Shown here: positions 27,293 through 34,689 of the stretch, piece by piece | Position numbering within the stretch: the stretch's first letter is position 1 | Layout of the letters: every line of letters begins with the position of its first letter | DNA from: an uncultured Verrucomicrobiales bacterium | Lineage (GTDB): Bacteria; Verrucomicrobiota; Verrucomicrobiia; Verrucomicrobiales; Akkermansiaceae | Length of the DNA: 45,023 nt | Assembly (NCBI GenBank): GCA_937958875.1 | Contig: CALGMJ010000003.1 | Span: 1 to 45,023, forward strand | Direction of reading: 5' to 3' | The notes under the pieces: generated by a model | Database searches by the model: none | Seen by the model: only the letters and a program-made list of their open reading frames with translations | What the model was told of the DNA's origin: nothing | Position numbers and translations under genes: made by a program

Positions 27293-28371
27293 CTGAGAAA
27301 TTCAGGTAGCTCGGCATCGAGTGCATCGAGTAGTTCCTGCATTGTTTCTGCTGTCTCGTTCCCCATATTTGAAATACGGAAAGTCTTGCCCTTGATCTTG
27401 CCGTAACCGCCATTGATCGCGAGACCATGCTTGGCAATGACTGCCTTGATCCAGCCTCCTTGATCCAGATTTTCAGGAGTGACAAAGCAAGAAAGAGACT
27501 TCGAGCGATAGCCCTCTGGTGGCAGGAGTTCGAAGCCGTGCTTCTCGCCCCAAGCGTGGACCATGGCATTGTTTTCTTCATGGCGCTTAAAGCGATTTTC
27601 CAGTCCTTCACTGAGCATCACATTCACTCGCTCACGCAGAGCGTAGAGGTGTGGAATTGCTGGCGTAGAAGGGGTGTTGTTCTTTGCATCGTTCTTCGCA
27701 AACTCGAGGAAATCGAAGTAGTAGCCACGATCTTCCAGCTTAGCAGCACGTTCAAGTGCAGCTTCAGAGGTCGCAAAAACGGCAAGTCCTGGTGGGAGAG
27801 CAATCGCTTTTTGAACTCCAGCGAGAAGAACATCGATGCCGAGCCCATCGAAATCGATTGGCATCGCAGAGAGTGAAGAAACGGTATCAACCACCAGCAT
27901 CACATCGTCGAAAGATTTCACCACCTTGGCAATTTCCTCGAGAGGATTGAGCACGCCTGTCGAAGTTTCATTGTGAACAAGAGTTACCGTGTCAAAGCCG
28001 CCCTCGGCGAGCTTCGCCCGGACTGCTTCAGGATCGATTGGCTGGCCCCATTCGACTTGAATCTTTTCAGCCTGCTTACCGCAGCTTTCAGAAACGCCGA
28101 ACCATTTATCAGAAAACGCACCACAGCAAAGATTGAGCACCTTTTTCTGAACTAGGTTACGAATACAGCCTTCCATCACTCCCCATGCTGAAGAGGTGGA
28201 GAAAAAGACAGGACGCTCGGTTCCAACAATCTGTCGAATGCCAGGTTGGATCGAGGCGTAAAGTTCCTCAAAATCAGCACCTCGGTGACCGATAGTAGCG
28301 CTACCCATGGCAGCGTAGGTCTCAGGGGCGACATCAACAGGACCGGGAATGAAAAGCTTTGGCTTGGACAT
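27289..28371 (-). CDS. Class V aminotransferase (alanine/serine--glyoxylate aminotransferase family)
   Basis: FIPGPVDVAPETYAAMG, HRGADFEELY, LVHNETSTGVLNPLEEI, LVVDTVSSLSAMPIDFDGLGIDVLLAGVQKAIALPPGLAV. Confidence 0.88.
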   Translation of the reverse strand: MSKPKLFIPGPVDVAPETYAAMGSATIGHRGADFEELYASIQPGIRQIVGTERPVFFSTSSAWGVMEGCIRNLVQKKVLNLCCGAFSDKWFGVSESCGKQAEKIQVEWGQPIDPEAVRAKLAEGGFDTVTLVHNETSTGVLNPLEEIAKVVKSFDDVMLVVDTVSSLSAMPIDFDGLGIDVLLAGVQKAIALPPGLAVFATSEAALERAAKLEDRGYYFDFLEFAKNDAKNNTPSTPAIPHLYALRERVNVMLSEGLENRFKRHEENNAMVHAWGEKHGFELLPPEGYRSKSLSCFVTPENLDQGGWIKAVIAKHGLAINGGYGKIKGKTFRISNMGNETAETMQELLDALDAELPEFLS

Positions 28372-28587
28372 CTGGCCGCAAGCTGGCTGTTCCAGATGTT
28401 TTTTTCAACTGCGAAAAGAGGAATCAATAGGCCATGGATTCTTATTGGGTCATCTCTCGGCGAGCTTGCGTTAATGAATCGCCATCAAAATCCTTCAGTT
28501 CTCTTAAGTTTCGACGAAAAGATGAGGGGAATTGGAAAGTCATAGTCAAGTGGTCATCGCCTACCAGAGCGCCAGCCAATGTTCATT

Positions 28588-28683
28588 TTCCGAAATTTTA
28601 ACATCATCGAACGCCTCTGGAAGCATGTGAAATAATCCTGCTTAAAGAATACCTACTGCGAGATTTTTGAAATACCTTAGAAT
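28588..28683 (+). pseudogene. IS630-like transposase C-terminal remnant
   Basis: + frame from 28588: FRNFNIIERLWKHVK*SCLKNTYCEIFEIP*; recalls the IS630/DDE motif 'N(L/I)IERLWK..K'; interrupted by stops. Confidence 0.6.
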
Positions 28684-29606
28684 GCACCAATCCCACTCGC
28701 GAGAGTGAGCGCGTGCTGTTCGCCTTTACGAACTTTTTTGATGCCAATTCGGGAGGATGGGAAGTCCGCGACAAGAGTTGGATTCTTATAGACACGACCG
28801 TCTTTTTGGATGCTAGGCGCTGCCCAGAAGGTTGACTTCGGAAAGCGAATTCTCCCCATATGATCTTTTCCGGTCCATGGATCTCGATAGCTGACGACCA
28901 TGGCTTCATCCGTCGTCCCAATCGATTTTGGAAAACCCGTAATCAAGACGAAGTGGCCCTGAAGAGTCAGCCACATACGACCACCGCCACGAGGGATTTT
29001 TCGATTTGCTACCCGGCGAATACTGATGATCGGCGGGAAGCCTGCTTTCATCGATTTTTTAAAAGAGCGATGAATGCGAGCCATTAGGTCGTGGTGAGTT
29101 TCTTTATCTTTACGAAAAAATTGTTGGTATTTTAGCTGCGGAAGAGTGAAGCCACGGCGCATCTCATTAGCCATGGCCGCGAGGTCGGCAACGTTGACGC
29201 CTTTGTATTTGTTCCAGCGAATATCATTAGTGAAACGAAGAGAGCGTTTGAGTCCGTGGCGACGAATGAGAAGGTTGATCTTTTTCTCATCTGTTTGAAA
29301 TTTCTGGTAGGGGCGCAGCGATTTTAACCAGCGGTCACTCGCGATTTGGTAGGCATCCAGGATGCAGGCTGGACCACAGGCGTTGATGCCTGCTTTGTGT
29401 TGATTTACAGCCCCGTGGCGATCGAGGTTAGGGGCCTTGATCCAGTTCTCCTGAGCGGAGATCAGTGAGGTGCCAAGGGCTAGAAAGAGAGAGAGAAGTC
29501 CTAAACAATGCTGAGATAGATTACTCCTCAGCGGCAGCAGCTTGCGCTTGATCGTATTCCGGCGTGGTGATGCGGGTGGAGTGAGTGTTATTTGTGCGCT
29601 CAACAT
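28677..29606 (-). CDS. Secreted papain-like (C39-like) cysteine peptidase
   Basis: ACGPACILDAYQ (Cys), LQGHFVLITGF (His), VVSYRDPWTG (Asp); signal peptide region KRKLLPLRSNLSQHCLGLLSLFLALGTSLISA. Start uncertain: no in-frame ATG downstream of 29606 before the signal sequence. Confidence 0.65.
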   Translation of the reverse strand: MLSAQITLTPPASPRRNTIKRKLLPLRSNLSQHCLGLLSLFLALGTSLISAQENWIKAPNLDRHGAVNQHKAGINACGPACILDAYQIASDRWLKSLRPYQKFQTDEKKINLLIRRHGLKRSLRFTNDIRWNKYKGVNVADLAAMANEMRRGFTLPQLKYQQFFRKDKETHHDLMARIHRSFKKSMKAGFPPIISIRRVANRKIPRGGGRMWLTLQGHFVLITGFPKSIGTTDEAMVVSYRDPWTGKDHMGRIRFPKSTFWAAPSIQKDGRVYKNPTLVADFPSSRIGIKKVRKGEQHALTLASGIGAF

Positions 29607-31152
29607 CGTTCGTATTAGTCGTAGGGGTATTAACAGAGCTTGTGACATCGAAGAAGCCACGGTTTTCCAATTGTGCCTGACCTGTGGGGATTTCAAAGGT
29701 TTCAATTGCTCCGGGATCTAGACGACCGACTGAAAAATTGAACGAACCATGATCTGTATCGACGGTGAGATTTGCGTTAGTGCTCGTTGCGGTTCCTTGG
29801 TTTTGCACATTCACTTGGAAAAACGGCACCCCTGTATCATTGGTGAGATGAATTTGAGAAGCGAGGGCGAGATCTTCACGATTCGGCAGATGAGAGGATA
29901 TTGCTCGGCCGATATCGAGGATTCCGTTGCCATAGCCGATATCGAAGCCGGCTGGACCTCCTTCATTTAAGTTTGCCAGAAAGAGCTCGGCCGCTCCTAT
30001 CGGGCTGAGGTTGCCGTTATTACGAGCGAAGATCTCGGCCACTGCGCCTCCGATCTGTGATGGAGTGTAGGAAGTGCCTGTCCCTGCGATGACTCGATCA
30101 CCTGGGAAGGCGGCATTGACTTGAAAACCAGCGGTGACGAAATCGAGGTTTTCTCCGCGATTTGAAAAGTTCATCAGAATTCCATTTGCGTCCACAGCGC
30201 CTACTGAGAAGACACCTTCATAGCCGGCAGGGTAGGAGACGCCTTCGATTCCATCATTTCCTGAAGGAGCGAAGATTGCGGGGCCATCGTCGCCAAAACT
30301 AGAGATCAGTTCCTGCATTAGTGGGTTGAAACTAGGTCCTCCCATAGCGGTGACTAGGATGGGAATGTTTTGGTCAGCCACGATGGAGAAGGCTTCGATC
30401 ATGTCCCAATCATTGGCGACTCCTTCTGAGTTGGCGACTCGGAGAGGTTGAAGTGTTGCTGCGGGAGCGACGCCACGAAGATTCGGGTGTGATCCTACTG
30501 CGACTGAGGCGATGCCAGTGCCGTGTGGATGTTGTTCGGCTCCGGAAGGGATGTCGGTGACGTTGATTTGAGGAAGCACATTATTGAGTGTGATGTGCTC
30601 GGAAACTCCTGTATCGACGAGTGCGATCGTAACGCCTTCGCCCCAGTTCGAGTTATCTTCTCTAATGCCCAAAAATTCGAGTAGCCCATTACCAATTGGG
30701 ATCGCATTTGGCTGTGCGGACACGTCAGGGATTTGCGGAACTGCGGAGTAAAAGTTGTGAAAAAGCTCAGCATCATCGCCGAGGTAGTCACGGAGCCTGG
30801 AAAGGTCTCGATAGCCGACGCGAATTGCCCGCAGTCTATCGAGATGTCCTAGGTTCTTAAATCCCTGTGCTTCTAAGTCTGTGAGAGCGCGGCGAAAGGC
30901 TGCTTCCGATGAAAAACGGACTAAGCGTTCGTTAGGAACCGAGATCAGGTCATTGAGTGAGCTGCCGCTATCTTGGCGCGCGCCATTATTTTGGGCGGTG
31001 ACAGGAGATGGTTTCGGCGTAAAGACCGGTCTCGGAGCTTCTTTCTCTCGAACAAGAGTTGGCTCAATCGCATCCTTCATCAGGAGCCAGCCGCAGACTA
31101 GTGCAAGAACGAAGATCGTCAGGCCTATGATGTTATTTGGAGAGAGTCTCAT
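29521..31152 (-). CDS. Membrane-anchored S8 (subtilisin-like) serine protease
   Basis: N-terminal TM NIIGLTIFVLALVCGWLLM; catalytic blocks TIALVDTGVSEH, EQHPHGTGIASVAVG, AGTGTSYTPSQIGGAVAE; C-terminal CARDB-like region. Confidence 0.88.
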   Translation of the reverse strand: MRLSPNNIIGLTIFVLALVCGWLLMKDAIEPTLVREKEAPRPVFTPKPSPVTAQNNGARQDSGSSLNDLISVPNERLVRFSSEAAFRRALTDLEAQGFKNLGHLDRLRAIRVGYRDLSRLRDYLGDDAELFHNFYSAVPQIPDVSAQPNAIPIGNGLLEFLGIREDNSNWGEGVTIALVDTGVSEHITLNNVLPQINVTDIPSGAEQHPHGTGIASVAVGSHPNLRGVAPAATLQPLRVANSEGVANDWDMIEAFSIVADQNIPILVTAMGGPSFNPLMQELISSFGDDGPAIFAPSGNDGIEGVSYPAGYEGVFSVGAVDANGILMNFSNRGENLDFVTAGFQVNAAFPGDRVIAGTGTSYTPSQIGGAVAEIFARNNGNLSPIGAAELFLANLNEGGPAGFDIGYGNGILDIGRAISSHLPNREDLALASQIHLTNDTGVPFFQVNVQNQGTATSTNANLTVDTDHGSFNFSVGRLDPGAIETFEIPTGQAQLENRGFFDVTSSVNTPTTNTNDVERTNNTHSTRITTPEYDQAQAAAAEE

Positions 31153-31239
31153 ATAAGGATGCTTTCTTAAGATGCAATAAATTGGGAAAAATTCCAGATT
31201 TGATTCGCCGCCTCATTTTCCTGAGATCATTCTCTCCTT

Positions 31240-32085
31240 ATGAACTCAGCGACTTCTCAGCTTATTGACCTAGCTCTGAATGAAGATATCGGAGCGGGTG
31301 ATGTGACTTCAGAATACTTTGTTCCCGCTTCTCAGCGCTCTCGCGCCAAGATCGTGGCAAAGGAAGAAGGAGTCCTGGCAGGGCTGGAAATCGCTGCCGA
31401 AGTGTTCCGCCGAGTCGACCAAAAAATTGAGATCAGGTTTCTTGCAGAGGACGGTGATCCTGTGACGCCTCGGACCTATGTCATGGAAGTAGAGGGGCCT
31501 TCACGTGCGCTGCTCACCGCAGAGCGGACGGCTCTTAATTTTCTGCAGCGACTCTCTGGGATTGCTACCAAGACTCGTTCATTTGTAGCGCTGACTGAAG
31601 GGACTTCGGCACGCATTCTCGATACTCGCAAGACGACTCCAGGGTGGCGGGTGCTGGAAAAAGGAGCGGTCCTTGCGGGTGGCGGCACGAATCATCGCAT
31701 GGGGCTTTATGACCGGGCCATGGTGAAGGATAATCATCTTGTGGCCGAGGGAGGGCTAGAAGAACTTCAAAATGCGATCAATCGCTTGAAAACTGAAAAA
31801 CCATCAGTTGAAGTGGAGTTAGAAGCAGATCGGCTCGATCAGGTAGAAGCCTTCCTAAAGCTGGACGGAGTTGACTACATTTTACTCGATAATATGAGTA
31901 ATGAGCAGATGGCGGAAGCTGTCAAAATGAGATCTGGTTCTACTCCTGAGCTTGAAGCCAGTGGCGGAGTTAACCTCGACACCGTGGCAGGCATTGCCAA
32001 GACCGGGGTTGATTTCATTTCTGTAGGAGCGGTGACTCACTCGGCGGTAGCGCTCGATCTTTCGCTGGAATTTCTAGATGAGTGA
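31240..32085 (+). CDS. nadC: Nicotinate-nucleotide pyrophosphorylase (carboxylating)
   Basis: LNEDIGAGDVTSEYF, TALNFLQRLSGIATKTR, ILDTRKTTPGWRVLEKGAVLAGGGTNHRMGLYDRAMVKDNHL, EASGGVNLDTV. Confidence 0.96.
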   Translation: MNSATSQLIDLALNEDIGAGDVTSEYFVPASQRSRAKIVAKEEGVLAGLEIAAEVFRRVDQKIEIRFLAEDGDPVTPRTYVMEVEGPSRALLTAERTALNFLQRLSGIATKTRSFVALTEGTSARILDTRKTTPGWRVLEKGAVLAGGGTNHRMGLYDRAMVKDNHLVAEGGLEELQNAINRLKTEKPSVEVELEADRLDQVEAFLKLDGVDYILLDNMSNEQMAEAVKMRSGSTPELEASGGVNLDTVAGIAKTGVDFISVGAVTHSAVALDLSLEFLDE

Positions 32086-32836
32086 GGCAGGGGGAGAATG
32101 GGACGGGCAGCTGCTTGCTGACATTTCTCCGGAGCTGGCTGGCCGAGTGATTTTTCTCGAGGAATGTGCTTCTACCAATGATGAAGCTCGTCGTCTCGCT
32201 GATCTAGGTGCTGCCCACGGCACTCTTGTGTTAGCAGAAAAGCAGACCGCTGGGAGAGGGCGGCGCGGTCAGGCGTGGGCGTGTCCGGTGGGAGAGGGGA
32301 TCGCCTGTTCGCTGATTATTCGTCCCGAGGCACCGACTCCTCTTTGGTCTCGTATTGCGATCGCTACTGGCCTTGGAGTGGCTGAATCGCTAGATCTTCC
32401 AGTCGAGGTGAAGTGGCCTAATGATCTTTGGCTGAATGGAAAAAAACTCTGCGGAATTTTAGTCGAATCAACGGGTAATGCCGTCGTTGTCGGGATCGGG
32501 ATGAATGTGAATGTGAAAAAATTTCCCGAAGGACTAGCACATCCCGCAACATCGATTTTGCTCGAAACAGGAACACCAGCTTCCCGTGAAGTTGTACTCG
32601 CTGGAATGATCGAGCGCGTAATTTACCGGACTTCTCAGATTGAAGGAGAGTTTGGTAGCCTCATTAGCAGTTGGAATACCCGTTGCGCTCTGCGGGGGAA
32701 ATTGATCCGCTGTTTGCGAGATGGAAAGCCAATCACTGGAATGATGGAAGGTCTTTCGTTGAGCGGAGAGCTTCTTCTCCGAAATACCGAAGGTCTTCAA
32801 CGGATCCTACAGGCGGATGAGATTCGACTCGTCTAA
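32078..32836 (+). CDS. birA: Biotin--[acetyl-CoA-carboxylase] ligase
   Basis: EECASTNDEARRLAD, EKQTAGRGRRGQAWACP, VKWPNDLWLNGKKLCGILVES, VVGIGMNVN; 8-nt overlap with nadC. Confidence 0.93.
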   Translation: MSEAGGEWDGQLLADISPELAGRVIFLEECASTNDEARRLADLGAAHGTLVLAEKQTAGRGRRGQAWACPVGEGIACSLIIRPEAPTPLWSRIAIATGLGVAESLDLPVEVKWPNDLWLNGKKLCGILVESTGNAVVVGIGMNVNVKKFPEGLAHPATSILLETGTPASREVVLAGMIERVIYRTSQIEGEFGSLISSWNTRCALRGKLIRCLRDGKPITGMMEGLSLSGELLLRNTEGLQRILQADEIRLV

Positions 32837-32923
32837 ATCCCCAGGGGAATAAAGTGGTCCCGGTGATCTGAGTAATTTGTTTCGCCTGCGTTGGAGGTGG
32901 AGATTGACTGATAGGGTTGAGAT

Positions 32924-34003
32924 TTGATTCTATCGATCGTGAAGCAGATTAGATCATTTATCCAGAAAGCGCTGACGATGATCTTTCTACTTACGGTTAT
33001 TTCTCATGCCGAGGAAGGGTATCGAGAGTTTACCAATACCAAGGGCCAGACTCTGATGGCGAAGGTGATTCGAAAAGATGCCCAGAATGTCGTCTTAGAA
33101 CGGGAGAAGGATTCTAAGTCTTTTACACTGAAGATTACGACCTTGAGTGAGGATGATCAGGACTACATTGAGGATTTGATTTTGGAGGAGAATTCGACGG
33201 GGGAACTTCATGATGATGAGCCAATCACGGGAGCTCTGAAACGTTTCTATCCTAAAGCTAAGGATGAAATTGCTGCCGGAATTGCTGAAATTCGTGAGCG
33301 TGAACGGCCATCAGAGATTTCGGAGGAGGATTTTGCGGCCGTATGTGAGCTAAACATTTACCGTTTTCTCAGTGGTGTTCCAGCAGATGTAAAATCGAAC
33401 TCGAAGTTGAATAGTCAGGCGAAAGATGCGGCAAGAGCTTGCTTAGAGAATAAAGGGTTATCTCACAAACTGGGTAGGTGGACGGAGAAGTGTAATCTCG
33501 CGTTGGGGCCGGGTGGTGTGCAGGGATCAGTGAAGCTGTATATGGAAGACTCAGGTTCAAATAATCAAGCAGAGCGGGGACATCGCCGATGGTGTCTGAA
33601 TCCGTCCATGGGGAAAAGTGGGTTCGGAAGTGAGCAGAGATACTCGGCAATGTGGGCGTTAGATACTTCAGGCGGAACGAAGATGAAATTTTGGGGCTAT
33701 CCGGGGGAGGGTTTTTACCCGAAGGAGTATCTTCATGATACTTCATGGTCAGCCTATTTTGATAAGAATATCCCGGCAGCAGGAGATCTTGAGATTAGAA
33801 TCTTAAAGCTTACGGAGAGGCCGACGAAGCTTCCCGTAAAAATCGATGAGGTGGCGGGGCAGGAGGTCCCAGTCATTTATAAAAACTCGTTCAAAAACTC
33901 ACTGAATTTCGAAGTAGAGTATCCAGATGGTAAAGCTGGGATCTATTGGGTGGAGATCAAGGGACGTAAGCTGAAGCAGCGTTACTTGGTTGAGCTTTTC
34001 TAG
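32924..34003 (+). CDS. SHD1-like plus CAP/SCP-like domain secreted protein
   Basis: EGYREFTNTKGQTLMAKVIRKDAQNVVLEREKDSKSFTLKITTLSEDDQDYI (SHD1-like) then a CAP-like region (CELNIYRFLSGVPADVKSNSKLNSQAKDAARAC..., QAERGHRRWCLNPSMGKSGFG). Confidence 0.65.
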   Translation: MILSIVKQIRSFIQKALTMIFLLTVISHAEEGYREFTNTKGQTLMAKVIRKDAQNVVLEREKDSKSFTLKITTLSEDDQDYIEDLILEENSTGELHDDEPITGALKRFYPKAKDEIAAGIAEIRERERPSEISEEDFAAVCELNIYRFLSGVPADVKSNSKLNSQAKDAARACLENKGLSHKLGRWTEKCNLALGPGGVQGSVKLYMEDSGSNNQAERGHRRWCLNPSMGKSGFGSEQRYSAMWALDTSGGTKMKFWGYPGEGFYPKEYLHDTSWSAYFDKNIPAAGDLEIRILKLTERPTKLPVKIDEVAGQEVPVIYKNSFKNSLNFEVEYPDGKAGIYWVEIKGRKLKQRYLVELF

Positions 34004-34038
34004 GAAAATTAAGCGGCAATGCTGAGTCTGTGTTCTGT

Positions 34039-34689
34039 TTATTGGTGCGCTGATTGAACCTGTTCCAGGCCGGTGCGACTCAGAATTCCTTGTTGATACC
34101 AGCGCTCGGCGAGGGTGACTTGGCGTTGAGTGACGCGGTTACTTTTACGGCGGTTTAGCGTTTCTGGAAGGAACTCAAGGTTGAAGATGCTGTTGTCTAG
34201 TTCCGGGCAGATTGAGCGAGGAATAATGTGATCGACAGCGGCTTTTTCACCAGAATAGGGACCTCGCTGGACGATGGGGGAATAGCCCTTACGAAGTTTT
34301 TCCATCCCTGATTGGTCGAGGCATTGAAGCCGGTCAAGGATGGTTAAATTTCGAATGAGTGCCGTAGATTGTTCCGCTTCTCTTGCGGGGTGGTCATGGC
34401 CGGTGAGTTGATGAGCTTCAGTAATGGTTGCTTTTAAATCAGCTCCTTCTCGTCGGGCAGTTTCTAACCAGTAGCAGGCTTTTTTTAGCCTGGGATTGGC
34501 AGCTCGTTTACCTTTGAGAGTCGACAGTCTAGCGGGGTCGATGAGGGGAGCGATTTTTGAAACATGAGCCGTGTTTAAGACTGGGCGTGTCTGATGCGGT
34601 CGTCTTTTTTGAGTGGCTGAACAGCTACACAGAAAAGCGACGACCGCCAAGGTGGAGGCTAAAAAGTGGAAACGCGAATGGAGGGCCAT
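34039..34689 (-). CDS. Putative lipoprotein with HNH nuclease domain
   Basis: N-terminus FHFLASTLAVVAFLCSCSATQ (lipobox-like); GEKAAVDHIIPRSICPELDNSIFNLEFLPETLNRRKSNRVTQRQ (HNH); ATG overlaps the purL stop by 1 nt. Confidence 0.7.
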   Translation of the reverse strand: MALHSRFHFLASTLAVVAFLCSCSATQKRRPHQTRPVLNTAHVSKIAPLIDPARLSTLKGKRAANPRLKKACYWLETARREGADLKATITEAHQLTGHDHPAREAEQSTALIRNLTILDRLQCLDQSGMEKLRKGYSPIVQRGPYSGEKAAVDHIIPRSICPELDNSIFNLEFLPETLNRRKSNRVTQRQVTLAERWYQQGILSRTGLEQVQSAHQ

